A stretch of DNA of 64,000 nucleotides from Microbispora triticiradicis (GCA_003260025.2 QFZU02000056.1:78245-142244); one strand, 5' to 3'; shown: positions 1 to 9,597, numbered from the stretch's first letter. Notes: a model not told the origin generated them from the sequence alone. A program made the numbers and translations.

Positions 1-1
1 T

Positions 2-619
2 ACGGTCGAGGACGTCAGACCCGCGGTCCTTCGCGAGATCGGGCTGCCGGCCGTGGTGGCGGGCGAGCCGGAAGGAGACACCCCGGCCGTCCGCACGGAC
101 GACGTCGGCGCGGTGCGGGAAGCGGTCGCCCACCTCAGCAGGCTCGGGCACCGTCGCATCGCACGGGTCAGCGGTCCCACCGCCTTGATCCATACCCGGA
201 TCCGCACCCGAGCCCTGCTCGACAGCATGAGGTCGGCCAGCATCGAGCCGGTCATGTTGGAGGGGGACTACTCGGAGGAATCGGGGGCGAAACTCACCGC
301 CAAGTTACTGGAGCGGCCCGACCCTCCCACAGCGATCATCTACGACAACGACCTCATGGGGGTCGCAGGCCTGGGCGCGGCCAAGGATCTGGGTTGTGAT
401 GTTCCCCGCGACCTCAGTCTGATCGCCTGGGACGACTCCAGCATGTGTCGCCTGGCATCGCCTCCGCTCACCACCATGAGTCTCGACGTGCACCTGTTCG
501 GACAGTTGGTCGCCGCGTCTCTGCTGGAACTCGTCGAGGGAGGCCCGGTCGCGGAACGCCGGTGCCCGACCGCCACGCTCATCCCCCGAGGGACCACCGC
601 ACCGGCGAGCGCCGGATGA
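2..619 (+). CDS. LacI-family transcriptional regulator, C-terminal part (5' end outside window)
   Basis: The reading frame is open from the first bases of the window, so the gene starts upstream and its DNA-binding domain is not visible. What remains (about 205 residues) is the periplasmic-binding-protein-like sensor half of a LacI/GalR repressor. It shows the typical phrases AVAHLSRLGHRRIARVSG, AIIYDNDLMGVAGLGAA and LSLIAWDDS, then the C-terminal TTMSLD..LFGQLVAASLLELVEG. It lies about 60 bp upstream of an alpha-galactosidase on the same strand, so a sugar-responsive repressor of that gene is the natural inference. The effector cannot be read from the sequence. An internal GTG at 53 is not a real start. 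Confidence 0.9.
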   Translation, partial: TVEDVRPAVLREIGLPAVVAGEPEGDTPAVRTDDVGAVREAVAHLSRLGHRRIARVSGPTALIHTRIRTRALLDSMRSASIEPVMLEGDYSEESGAKLTAKLLERPDPPTAIIYDNDLMGVAGLGAAKDLGCDVPRDLSLIAWDDSSMCRLASPPLTTMSLDVHLFGQLVAASLLELVEGGPVAERRCPTATLIPRGTTAPASAG

Positions 620-683
620 GGAGAGCGTCACCCCACCCGCCTGCCGGCCCCTCCCTACCCGGTACCCCTGGCTTGGAGCTTTG

Positions 684-2738
684 GTGATCGCTTTGTCCGC
701 GGACGGCGTCGGCGTCGTCCTCGAGCTCGCCGGCCCGCGTCCGCCGCGGGTGTTGCACTGGGGTGTCTGCCCAGGACCGCTCACCGGGCTTCCGCCGGTG
801 CCCGGCCAGGATGTGGTGCCCGGCCAAGGCGACGGCTGGTTCGGCCGACCGGTGCTGTCCGGGCGTCACGACAGCGGCTGGCGTCCGTCCCGGTTCACCT
901 TGGCCGAGGCCGTCACCGTGAACGGAAGCCGTGTCGAGGCGCTTGCCAAGGACCCTGACTGTGGCCTCGAACTGACCACCGAGATCGAGCTGACGGCTCA
1001 GGGTGTGCTGCGGATGCGCCACACGCTCCTCAACACCGCCACCTCGCCGTACTCGCTGGATCGCCTGGCCTGCCTGATGCCGCTGCCCGCGCAGGCCGGC
1101 GAGGTGCTCGACTTCGCCGGCCGCTGGGCCAGGGAGCGGTCCCCGCAGCGGGCGCCGCTGCGCCAAGGCGCCTGGTCACGAGAGAACCGCCGTGGCCGGA
1201 CCTGGTTCGACGCCGGCCCGCTCGTCGTCGGCACTCCGGGGTTCGGGTTCCGGACCGGCGAAGTGTGGGGGGTGCACATCGCCTGGAGCGGCAACCAGGT
1301 CCAGTACGTCGAGCGGCTCCCGGAGGGGGACAGCGTGCTCGCCGCCGGCGAGCTGCTCGAACCCGGCGAGGTACGGCTCGGCCAGGGGGAGTCGTACAGT
1401 ACGCCGTGGGTGTACTTCGCGGCCTCCGACGCCGGTCTGGACGGGTTGAGCCGCAGGTTCCACGCCATGCTGCGCGCCCGGGCGACTCATCCCGGATCGG
1501 CGCGCCCGGTGACGATGAACACCTGGGAGGCGGTCTACTTCGACCACCGCGAGGACCGCCTGCTCGCGCTCGCCGACGCCGCGGCGGAGGTGGGCGCCGA
1601 GCGGTTCGTCGTCGACGACGGCTGGTTCCGCCACCGTAGGAGCGACGACGCGGGCCTGGGCGACTGGTACGTGGACGAGACCGTCTGGCCCGACGGCCTG
1701 CACAAACTGGTCCGGCGGGTGCGCGAGCACGGCATGCAGTTCGGGCTGTGGTTCGAACCCGAGATGGCCAACCTCGACTCCGATCTGGTTCGTGCCCACC
1801 CGGACTGGCTGCTGGCCGACCCGCAGCGGTGGCCGCTACCCCGACGCAACCAGCACGTTCTGGACCTGGCGCATCCCGAGGTGTACGCCTACCTGCTGGA
1901 ACGGATCAGCAGCATGGTGGCCGAGTACGACATCGACTACATCAAGTGGGATCACAACCGTGACCTGGCCGAGCCCGTGCATGAAGGCGTGCCCGGTACT
2001 CATGCGCAGACCGAGGCCGTCTACCGGCTGCTGGACGGGCTGCGCGCCCGGTTCCCCACGCTGGAAATCGAGTCGTGCTCCTCCGGGGGCGCCCGGGCCG
2101 ATCTCGGCATTCTGGAGCGCACCGACCGTGTCTGGGGCTCGGACAACATCGACCCCATCGAACGCCAGCACATCCAGCGGTGGACCAGCCTGCTGCTGCC
2201 GTACGAGCTGATCGGCTCACACGTCGGCTCCTCCCCATCCCACCTCACAGGGCGCGTCACCACGCTCGGTTTCCGGGCTGCCACCGCTTTGTTCGGACAT
2301 GCCGGTATCGAGGCCGACATCACCGCATGGGCGCTCACCGAGCGGGCTGCGCTGGCCGAGTGGATCGCCCTGTACAAGGAGCTACGCCCACTGCTGCACA
2401 CCGGCGAGGTGGTGCGGGCCGACCACCCCGACCCTGCCGCATGGGTCCACGGCATCGTGGCCCTCGACCGGAGCCGGGCCGTGTACTCCTATGTGCAGCT
2501 GGAGACCGGCGTCGTGGAGCGGACGGCGCCGATGCGACTACCGGGGCTCGACCCCGACGCCGAGTACGTCGTCGAGGCCATCCCCGGCGAGGTGTCCGGC
2601 CCTCTCGACCGTCATCCCGACTGGGCGTCGAGCCATGTGCGGCTCACCGGCCGCGCCCTCGCCGCCATCGGCCTTCCCGCCCCACGGTTCGCCGACAGAC
2701 CAGGCACCGCCTTCCTGTTTCTCTGCCTCCGGGTCTGA
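684..2738 (+). CDS. alpha-galactosidase, GH36
   Basis: Cytoplasmic retaining alpha-galactosidase of about 684 residues, the usual length of bacterial GH36 enzymes, with no signal peptide. It has an N-terminal beta-sandwich and a (beta/alpha)8 barrel with the family motifs VDDGWF, WFEPEMAN, DYIKWDHNR (nucleophile Asp about 423) and ESCSSGGAR, then WGSDNIDP (acid/base Asp about 487). The GTG at 684 is preceded by GGAG at a suitable distance; the TTG at 681 is the next possible start. It follows a LacI-type regulator and probably releases galactose from imported alpha-galactosides. No transporter gene is visible next to it, so the substrate source is unknown. Confidence 0.93.
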   Translation: MIALSADGVGVVLELAGPRPPRVLHWGVCPGPLTGLPPVPGQDVVPGQGDGWFGRPVLSGRHDSGWRPSRFTLAEAVTVNGSRVEALAKDPDCGLELTTEIELTAQGVLRMRHTLLNTATSPYSLDRLACLMPLPAQAGEVLDFAGRWARERSPQRAPLRQGAWSRENRRGRTWFDAGPLVVGTPGFGFRTGEVWGVHIAWSGNQVQYVERLPEGDSVLAAGELLEPGEVRLGQGESYSTPWVYFAASDAGLDGLSRRFHAMLRARATHPGSARPVTMNTWEAVYFDHREDRLLALADAAAEVGAERFVVDDGWFRHRRSDDAGLGDWYVDETVWPDGLHKLVRRVREHGMQFGLWFEPEMANLDSDLVRAHPDWLLADPQRWPLPRRNQHVLDLAHPEVYAYLLERISSMVAEYDIDYIKWDHNRDLAEPVHEGVPGTHAQTEAVYRLLDGLRARFPTLEIESCSSGGARADLGILERTDRVWGSDNIDPIERQHIQRWTSLLLPYELIGSHVGSSPSHLTGRVTTLGFRAATALFGHAGIEADITAWALTERAALAEWIALYKELRPLLHTGEVVRADHPDPAAWVHGIVALDRSRAVYSYVQLETGVVERTAPMRLPGLDPDAEYVVEAIPGEVSGPLDRHPDWASSHVRLTGRALAAIGLPAPRFADRPGTAFLFLCLRV

Positions 2739-3041
2739 GCGGCAGCAGTGAATGGCGCGAAATGAAGTACGGTCCAGCGCCATGGCTTCCAATACATAGA
2801 AAGCGTCGATAAGGCATCCGCCGATCGCTGCGGTCAACGGGCAGAAATGGGACGGCGAATGAATCTTTCACGATATTGTCGCTGTTTGCCCAGTTCGGAG
2901 TGCCTGTGCGTGACGCAATGGTGCAGTCGGTTTTTTTTCACCCGAGAATTGGCGGGACGGTAGAACTCCTGGCGATAAGAGTCGTCTCCCGGCGACCGTC
3001 GCCAGGTTCCCTTCACCTCAGTCTCGAGGGAGAAAGCGCAA
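2739..3041. other. intergenic region upstream of the LPMO gene
   Basis: About 300 bp without a convincing gene. It is clearly less GC-rich than its neighbours and contains a run of eight T at 2931-2938 without a strong stem before it. It probably holds the promoter of the LPMO gene. No firm -10/-35 pair or operator could be assigned. Confidence 0.5.
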
Positions 3042-4202
<1,161 letters not shown>

Positions 4203-4310
4203 TCCATGCCCGGCGGTCCCCTGAGGGGGGTCGCGGCTGAACCGGGTTGGCCGTCTTCGGCGAACCTGACGCCGAGCTGCGGTTCGGCCCAGATGCCGAG
4301 CGGGTAGCGT

Positions 4311-4343
4311 CCGCCTCGCCCTCAGTCACCGAGGGCGAGGCGG
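4311..4343. terminator. bidirectional hairpin between convergent genes
   Basis: Perfect 13-bp stem (CCGCCTCGCCCTC and its complement) with a 7-nt loop, lying between the end of the LPMO gene and the end of the sensor kinase gene. There is no T-run, which is common for actinobacterial terminators. Its position between convergent genes supports a shared terminator. Confidence 0.75.
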
Positions 4344-4390
4344 GAACCCCAGCACCGCCCGTGCCGAGCCGGTCGGCTCCAGGGGAAGCA

Positions 4391-5632
4391 TCACGCCCGC
4401 TGGATGAGATTCCGTTCGCCGGTCGCGTTCCGGTCGAGGAGCGGCAGCCGGAGGACGAACCGCGCGCCGCGCGGGGAGTCCTCGATGCGCAGGCTTCCCC
4501 GATGGGCGTTGGCGATGTCGCGAGAGATGGCGAGCCCCAGCCCGGTGCCGCCGGCGTCCCGGCGCCGTCCCTCGTCCAGTCGGGTGAATCGCTCGAAGAC
4601 CCGCTCACGGTCAGCGGGGGCGATGCCGTTCCCGTCGTCGGTCACCGAGAGGACCGCCTGGCCGTCGGCGGATCCGACGCAGACCGTGACGCCGGTCGCC
4701 GCGTGCCGCCGCGCGTTGCTCAGCAGGTTGCCGACCAGCCGGATCAGCTGGATCCTCGAGCCGTGCGCCCACACGTCCCCGGCGGCGTAGAGCTCCACCG
4801 GCGTGCCGCCGAAGTGGGCGTCCACCTCCTCGGTGACCAGCGCCACGAGGTCGATCGGCTCGTGCGGCGCCGGCTGTCCTCCGCGTAGTCTGGCCATCGT
4901 CAGCAGGTCCTGCACGATCGCCTCCAGCCGGCCGGTGGCCGACAGTGCCCCCCGGATGGTGTCGCGGGGGTCGACGTGATCGGGGTGGAGCAGTGCTTCC
5001 TCCAGTTGCACCCGCAGCCCGGCGATCGGTGTCCTGAGCTCGTGGGAGGCGACGGAGGCGAGCTGGCGCTGCTGCTCGGCCGGGCGCAGCGCCCGGCCGA
5101 TGATCCACCACATGAGGCGGCCGCCCAGCAGGATGACGAGGAGCGCGGCCCCAGCGATGAGGTATTCGAGTCGGTGCGTCGCGATAAGGGGTCGCTCGAC
5201 CGTGCCGGCGTAGACGACGGGAGATTCGGGGGCCGGCGACACGCGGTTGGCCATGAGCAGGAGGCACGGCTCGCCCGGGTGGCACTCGACCCGCCGCTGG
5301 AGCCGGTTGTCGGGTGCGGGCCGGAACGTGCTCAGCCGTGGCCGCTCCGTCGCGCCCGGGCTGGCCTCCACAACCCTGCCGCGTGCGTCCACCAGTTGGA
5401 CCAGGTCGACGGTGCCGGAGACGGAGTCGGGATTCGGCAGCACGCCGCCGCGCACCTGCGCGCTCCACTGGGCGGCGACCTGCTCGGCGTCAAAGAACAC
5501 CTGGTCTTCGACCTTGTAGCGGATCGCCAGGTCCAGGCTCACGCCGCCCAGGACCGTGAGCAGGAGCACCAGCATCGTCGCCGTTGTCGTGTAGTACGTC
5601 TGCATCGAGTGCAGAGACGGCATCTGCCTCAC
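4391..5632 (-). CDS. membrane sensor histidine kinase (orphan)
   Basis: About 413 residues. One transmembrane segment lies near residues 17-37, then an extracellular sensor region with a CHPGEPC cysteine pair, a second segment YLIAGAALLVILLGG near 175-195, and a HisKA domain with the phospho-acceptor in ASHELRTPIAG. The HATPase boxes follow: N (NLLSNARRHA), G1 (DDGNGIAP), F (FERFTRLDEG) and G2 (GGTGLGLAIS). The start is uncertain: AGGAG lies too close to the ATG at 5635, so GTG 5632 or ATG 5623 are more likely. No response regulator lies beside it. The upstream gene on the same strand is a TetR repressor, and both genes carry the same palindrome in front of them. Confidence 0.9.
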   Translation of the reverse strand: MRQMPSLHSMQTYYTTTATMLVLLLTVLGGVSLDLAIRYKVEDQVFFDAEQVAAQWSAQVRGGVLPNPDSVSGTVDLVQLVDARGRVVEASPGATERPRLSTFRPAPDNRLQRRVECHPGEPCLLLMANRVSPAPESPVVYAGTVERPLIATHRLEYLIAGAALLVILLGGRLMWWIIGRALRPAEQQRQLASVASHELRTPIAGLRVQLEEALLHPDHVDPRDTIRGALSATGRLEAIVQDLLTMARLRGGQPAPHEPIDLVALVTEEVDAHFGGTPVELYAAGDVWAHGSRIQLIRLVGNLLSNARRHAATGVTVCVGSADGQAVLSVTDDGNGIAPADRERVFERFTRLDEGRRRDAGGTGLGLAISRDIANAHRGSLRIEDSPRGARFVLRLPLLDRNATGERNLIQRA

Positions 5633-5674
5633 CATTCTCCTGCCGCACCCGGTGGACCACCACCATGGGCAAAT

Positions 5675-5690
5675 TGGACGATTTCGTCCA
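5675..5690. promoter_or_regulatory. palindromic operator upstream of the sensor kinase gene
   Basis: TGGACGATTTCGTCCA is a perfect inverted repeat (7-bp arms, 2-bp centre) in the 63-bp gap between the TetR gene end and the kinase start. A one-mismatch copy sits upstream of the TetR gene at 6445-6460. Spacing and symmetry fit a TetR-family operator. Confidence 0.7.
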
Positions 5691-5698
5691 CCTTGGGG

Positions 5699-6358
5699 TC
5701 AGTTGTCCGCTTGTGTCAAGCTGGCGACAGGGGTCTTGACCTGGGCTTTTATGTGGTCCAGTGCCATGTCGAGGGCGACGACGAGGGGTCGTTCGTCCTG
5801 CATGGTCTCGGCGAGCAGGTAGCCGCCCTGCATGGCGGCGATGAAGGCGACGGCGAGTTTCGCGGGGTCCGCGCCGGGGTCGAGCTCGCCGCTCTCCCGC
5901 ATGCGGGAGAGGCCGTTCGCGAGCAGTTCCTGCCACCTGGCGAAGACGGCCGCCAGGGACTGGCGGGCGTCGTCGTAGCGGCAGGCGAGTTCGGTGGCCA
6001 GGGAGCCGATGGGGCATCTGTAGGGCACTTCGCGCTCCCAATGGCTCGTCACGATGGAGTCACGCCATCTCTCGAGATCCCGCATCGAGCGCACTTGGTC
6101 GAGTTGCGGCTTCTGAGAGGAGACCATGTGGTTCTCCCGCATCGCGATCACCTCGGTGATCAGCGCTTCCTTGTCCGGGAAGTAGTGATAGAGCTGCGAC
6201 TTGCTGACGCCGCAGGCGTCCACCACCTGATCGAGGGTCGTCGCCGTCACCCCCTGCCGGAACATGAGGTTCGCGGCGGTCGTGACGATGCGCGCGCGAG
6301 TGGCCGCCCCGCGGGCGGTGAGCCGCGGAGAATCATTCCCTGGCCTTCGAACGGCCAT
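5699..6358 (-). CDS. TetR/AcrR-family transcriptional repressor
   Basis: 219 residues, normal family length. The N-terminal helix-turn-helix domain shows ATRARIVTTAANLMFRQGV, TTLDQVVDACGVSKSQLYHYF and the PDKEALI stretch; the C-terminal ligand domain has the CPIGSLATELA signature of the AcrR/YxaF-like subgroup. The ATG at 6358 has a GGTGGGG upstream. The open frame extends far beyond this point, but that part is non-coding shadow. A palindrome at 6445-6460 before its start suggests autoregulation, and the same sequence lies in front of the downstream sensor kinase, so both genes are probably its targets. The ligand is unknown. Confidence 0.92.
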   Translation of the reverse strand: MAVRRPGNDSPRLTARGAATRARIVTTAANLMFRQGVTATTLDQVVDACGVSKSQLYHYFPDKEALITEVIAMRENHMVSSQKPQLDQVRSMRDLERWRDSIVTSHWEREVPYRCPIGSLATELACRYDDARQSLAAVFARWQELLANGLSRMRESGELDPGADPAKLAVAFIAAMQGGYLLAETMQDERPLVVALDMALDHIKAQVKTPVASLTQADN

Positions 6359-6444
6359 GTGGCAACCCCACCTTCCGGCGCGCCGGCCCGCTGGAGCCAT
6401 GCCGGAGGAACGGCCTTGACAATTACTGACATACCACCACAAAC

Positions 6445-6460
6445 TAGACGAAATCGTCCA
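6445..6460. promoter_or_regulatory. palindromic operator upstream of the tetR gene
   Basis: TAGACGAAATCGTCCA matches the 5675-5690 palindrome (reverse complement) with a single mismatch. It lies about 90 bp upstream of the TetR start, in an AT-richer promoter-like stretch. Probably the autoregulatory operator. Confidence 0.7.
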
Positions 6461-6495
6461 GTCCGTCGCCGGGATCGTCCGACGGTCACCCGTTG

Positions 6496-7059
6496 TCAGG
6501 ACCACTTTCTGTGAGCGGGTCTCCTCCTCCACCACATCAGCAGTGCCCCGGCTCCGGCGAGTGCCACCCCTGCCATGGCAACCCATGTCCAGCCGGGGAG
6601 GCCGCCCTGCTCGTCCGTCTCGGCCATCGCGCTCACGGGCGTACGTGACGGTGCCGGAGCGCTGGACACGGGGGCAGTCTGCAGTGGAGCCGTCGATGAC
6701 CGCACGGTGAACGGGATCTCGCCTTCGAGGGGGCGGCCATCGGCGGAGACGACGCGCCAGACGACGGTGTAGCTGCCGGAGGGAAGCGGCTCGTCGACGT
6801 CCACGAACACCTTGGCGCCGCGAACCCGGGGTGTGCCGGACGGGAAGCGCTGCCCGGCCGCGTCGTGCAGGAGCACGACGGGATAGCGCACGTTGTTGTT
6901 GAACTCCAGCTCGACGAGGTCGAGGCCGGAGACCACGGCGTTGCTGACGGGTGTGCTCGATCGCAGGGTGTCGTGTGCCAGCGCCGGTGCGGCGAACACT
7001 CCCAGAACGGCGCATAGAAGGCCGAGGAGCAGAAACGCTCTGGCTGGTTTCCCTGTCAC
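6496..7059 (-). CDS. CopC-domain copper-binding protein, membrane anchored
   Basis: 187 residues. A signal peptide ends in ALA, so the mature protein begins with His-Asp; His at this position is a Cu(II) ligand in CopC proteins. The CopC domain contains RSSTPVSNAVV, LVELEFNNNV and VVWRVVSADGRPLEGEIPF. A Thr/Pro/Ser-rich stretch and a C-terminal transmembrane helix (WVAMAGVALAGAGALLMWW) with a basic tail follow. It likely captures copper at the outer face of the membrane. The start overlaps the stop of the preceding CopC remnant by four bases (ATGA). PCuAC and DyP peroxidase genes lie 2-3 kb away, which supports a copper and redox role. Confidence 0.9.
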   Translation of the reverse strand: MTGKPARAFLLLGLLCAVLGVFAAPALAHDTLRSSTPVSNAVVSGLDLVELEFNNNVRYPVVLLHDAAGQRFPSGTPRVRGAKVFVDVDEPLPSGSYTVVWRVVSADGRPLEGEIPFTVRSSTAPLQTAPVSSAPAPSRTPVSAMAETDEQGGLPGWTWVAMAGVALAGAGALLMWWRRRPAHRKWS

Positions 7060-7469
7060 TCGCCCTCACCGTTCTCGTGACCCGACGGGCGGTCCTCCGA
7101 GTTGCCCGGGAGAGGTGGCGTCGCCGGTCTCCCGCCCCGCGCCACCAGGACGGCGGCCGCTCCGAGAACCGCGACCGCGGCCACGACCGCCCAGATCCAG
7201 CCCGGTGTGCCGGTCTCCTGATCCGGGCGGTCCGCTCCGGTCGCCGGGATGGCGGGCGCAGCCCCTCGGGCCGATGCCGCCGACGAGGATCCGACGACGA
7301 ACGGTATCTCCCCTTGGATCGGGTGGCCGTCGGAGGAGACCACCCGCCAGGCGCTCCAGGCATACGGGTAGGCCGTGGCCCGGCGGGTGACGGCGGGCAG
7401 TGGTGTCATCGGGGATCTCCAGTCATCGTGTGCGAACACCTGCGGGCGCGCGGGCCGTACCGACCGCAT
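7056..7469 (-). pseudogene. CopC-like protein with central deletion and no signal peptide
   Basis: 137 residues, clearly a decayed paralogue of the CopC gene that follows it. The first part keeps AHD..RS.P, matching the mature start of the neighbour, and the segment WRVVSSDGHPIQGEIPFVVG matches its domain end. About 60 residues of the beta-barrel between them are missing, and the N-terminus (MRSVRPARPQ) is not a signal peptide. The C-terminal anchor (WAVVAAVAVLGAAAVLVA) is still present. It may be translated and coupled to the next gene, but export and copper binding look lost. Confidence 0.65.
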
Positions 7470-7550
7470 GAGCGGTCCGCCGGGGCGTCGAGGCGTGCCG
7501 CTTCCGCGGGCAGGCCGCGCGCAGGAACCCTCAGAAAGGCTCGGAGAGAA

Positions 7551-8120
7551 TCACAGGAACACGAGAACCGGCGGTCCGCGCCGGATGACGGCGTGTCGCA
7601 GGACAGCCCCGCGCCGAGGCTCTCGGTCGAGGTCGTACGACGCGAGCCGGGGGCGGGGGCGTAGGCGGGCAAAGAGCTGAAACACCGCGAGCACGGCCCG
7701 GAGCCAGCGGAGCGCTCCTGTGCCGATCTTGCGCAGGATCGACCACAGCGCCGCCTCGCCCCGCGACAGCCACCACCCCGTGACCACCGCCGCTGTGACA
7801 TGCGCGGTGAGCATCCCGGCGCCCACCCCCAGCCGGTGCGAGTGCGCCACGGCCGTCGTCTCCACCGACGGCGAGAGGGACGCGAGGAGTTCGTGCAGGA
7901 AGGCCTGGGCTGACAGGAGCAGGCCGATGACGACCCATGGCGACCGCTCCCGGCCCGCCATCGCCGTGGCGGTGGTCATGACGGCCGCTCCGCCCACGAG
8001 AAGGGCACGGAGAGTCGGGGTGGCCCCGCCGGCGAACCAGTGCGCGCCTACGGCGAGGAGCACGCAGACGACCGTGAAGGCGGCCGACCGCGCGAGTCGC
8101 AGGGGTAAGGCGGCGCGCAT
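7551..8120 (-). CDS. multi-pass membrane protein, paralogue of the divergent neighbour
   Basis: About 189 residues with four hydrophobic segments, a His-containing stretch TAVAHSHRLGVGAGML, and a basic C-terminal tail rich in Arg-Pro. It aligns by eye with the gene at 8348 on the other strand (AAALPxRxxRxAAFxxV, AGxMLxxHxxAxxxxxWWLxRGEAxLWxxLR). The start at 8120 is chosen because the paralogue starts at the same place; a GTG at 8198 would add another hydrophobic segment. There is no ribosome binding site at 8120, and a promoter-like motif lies so close that the mRNA may be almost leaderless. Function unknown; its site among copper genes suggests a link to metal handling. Confidence 0.75.
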   Translation of the reverse strand: MRAALPLRLARSAAFTVVCVLLAVGAHWFAGGATPTLRALLVGGAAVMTTATAMAGRERSPWVVIGLLLSAQAFLHELLASLSPSVETTAVAHSHRLGVGAGMLTAHVTAAVVTGWWLSRGEAALWSILRKIGTGALRWLRAVLAVFQLFARLRPRPRLASYDLDREPRRGAVLRHAVIRRGPPVLVFL

Positions 8121-8130
8121 GATGAAAACG

Positions 8131-8160
8131 ACTATCGCACAGAGGCTGGTCAGCCCCAGT
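8131..8160 (-). promoter_or_regulatory. duplicated promoter element, left copy
   Basis: Read on the minus strand: ACTGGGG, 12 nt, TGTGCGATAGT, ending about 10 bp before the ATG at 8120. GATAGT can serve as a -10. The divergent paralogue has the same arrangement at 8308-8338, so the element was probably duplicated together with the gene. Confidence 0.55.
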
Positions 8161-8307
8161 ACCACGCCGTCTGCTCGTTCATGACGGGCTCGGGCCACTG
8201 CACGAGGGCGGAATCGCGGTGCCGGGCGACAGGCCCTTTCGTTCTCACCGGCGCTCGCGCTCTTTCAGGAAGTATTCGACCCGGTCGCGGCGTATGTCAC
8301 CGTACGC

Positions 8308-8338
8308 ACTGGGGGGCGGGGAGGCGTTGTGCGATGAT
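8308..8338 (+). promoter_or_regulatory. duplicated promoter element, right copy
   Basis: ACTGGGG, 13 nt, TGTGCGATGAT, ending about 9 bp before the ATG at 8348. It matches the element in front of the divergent paralogue. Both would give transcripts with a leader of only a few bases. Confidence 0.55.
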
Positions 8339-8347
8339 TGCGGCGCC

Positions 8348-8920
8348 ATGAGAGCCACCATGCCCTTCCGTGCCGTACGGGCCGCCGCGTTCGCCGCGGT
8401 CTCGGTGGCGCTCGGCGTCGGGGCGCATGCTGTCGGCGGCGGATCGGTCTCCGCGCTCGCCGTTCTCGTGGCCCTGCTCATCGCCTTCCTGCCCGCGCAC
8501 GCCCTCGCCCGGCGTGAGCGGACGCTGGCCGTGATCCTGCCGGCCCTGGCGGCCTCACAGGCGGCGCTCCACCTGCTGTTCTCGTTCGCGCACACCCTGG
8601 AGCCGGTCACCGCCGGCTCCGCGATGAGCGGGGGGCATATCCACTCCGGGCTGATGCCCGGCCTGGGCATGCTGATCATGCACGGCTGGGCGGTCGCACT
8701 GACGGCGGCGTGGCTGGCGCGTGGCGAGGCCCTGCTCTGGGCGCTGCTGCGCCGGCTGGCCGTCCGGCTGCGCATCGTGCTCGCCGTCTTCCCGGACCCG
8801 GCGTACGGCGCGGTCGTCGTCCCGGTGGTCGAGCGCCGGGTGGTCGCTCGGCCGGTCGTGCTCGGCCATTCGGTGGGCCGGCGCGGCCCTCCTGGCACCG
8901 TTCGCACTGTTCCTGCCTGA
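8348..8920 (+). CDS. multi-pass membrane protein, paralogue of the divergent neighbour
   Basis: 190 residues with about four transmembrane segments: AFAAVSVALGVGAHAVGG, LAVLVALLIAFLPAHALA, LAVILPALAASQAALHLLF and a segment after SGGHIHSGLMPGLGMLIMHG. The His/Met-rich loop (HIHSGLMPGLGMLIMH) is suggestive of metal contact but this is not proven. It is divergent from, and related to, the gene ending at 7551. The ATG at 8348 is preferred over the frame opening at 8219 because the protein similarity begins there. Probably part of the copper block with CopC, PCuAC and DyP. Confidence 0.75.
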   Translation: MRATMPFRAVRAAAFAAVSVALGVGAHAVGGGSVSALAVLVALLIAFLPAHALARRERTLAVILPALAASQAALHLLFSFAHTLEPVTAGSAMSGGHIHSGLMPGLGMLIMHGWAVALTAAWLARGEALLWALLRRLAVRLRIVLAVFPDPAYGAVVVPVVERRVVARPVVLGHSVGRRGPPGTVRTVPA

Positions 8921-9060
8921 CCGTCACCCGGTCGGCGGGCTCTCTCTGATGTGACCGGCACCCCCCTCAGCGGCGGGTGCGTCCGACGTGCGCTCGCGTA
9001 CGCCGAAATCGTTCAGTGCAGCGGTACCAGTCACCGGCTCAGCCGGGTGAAGGGATCTTC

Positions 9061-9597
9061 ATGTTCTCCCGTGTCATGCTCGTCGTTCTCAGCCTGGGCG
9101 CAGTGACGGCCACGGCGGCCTGCGGTTCCGAAGGGACGTCCTCCGTCTCGGCGGTGGCGGCGGCCTCTCCGTCATCCGCCCCAGCCGCGCTCAGCATCAC
9201 CGACCCCTGGGTCAAGACCGCCAAGAAGGGGATGACCGCCGCCTTCGGCACGCTGGTCAACAACTCCGATTCGGACGTCACCGTCATCGCCGGCAGCACG
9301 CCCGCGGCACCCATGGTGGAGTTGCACGAGGTCGTGGAGTCCAAGGGCAAGATGGTGATGCGGCCGAAGAAGGGCGGTTTCGTGGTCCCCGCCCACGGCT
9401 CCCACGTCCTGCAGCCCGGCGGCGACCACATCATGGTCATGGACGTGCCCTCCGAGATCAAGCCGGGGTCCGAGGTGCCGTTCACGCTGGAGCTCAAGGG
9501 GGGCGGCACCTACACCTTCACGGCTCTGGGCAAGGACTTCGCCGGCGCCAAGGAGAACTACCAGCCGGGCGCCGACATGGGCGGCATGGATGAGTGA
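9061..9597 (+). CDS. PCuAC-type copper chaperone lipoprotein
   Basis: 178 residues. A lipoprotein signal peptide ends in TATAAC with Cys21 as lipidation site. The PCuAC (DUF461) domain keeps its ligands: LHEVVESKGKMVMRP followed by HGSHVLQPGGDHIMVMD, that is the H/M...M...H.M pattern that binds Cu(I). GAAGGGA precedes the ATG. The stop overlaps the start of the DyP peroxidase gene by 8 bp, so the two are translated together. In streptomycetes related lipoproteins deliver copper to extracytoplasmic enzymes; the same role is inferred here. Confidence 0.92.
   Translation: MFSRVMLVVLSLGAVTATAACGSEGTSSVSAVAAASPSSAPAALSITDPWVKTAKKGMTAAFGTLVNNSDSDVTVIAGSTPAAPMVELHEVVESKGKMVMRPKKGGFVVPAHGSHVLQPGGDHIMVMDVPSEIKPGSEVPFTLELKGGGTYTFTALGKDFAGAKENYQPGADMGGMDE

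Noticed and set aside
2915..2938. Rho-independent terminator with T8 run after the alpha-galactosidase gene
   Set aside because: No stable stem directly before the T-run; distance to the stop codon is nearly 200 bp.
6359..7363. N-terminal extension of the TetR reading frame by over 300 codons
   Set aside because: Arg/Ser/Pro-rich with no homology, overlaps the CopC genes; TetR similarity begins exactly at the ATG at 6358.
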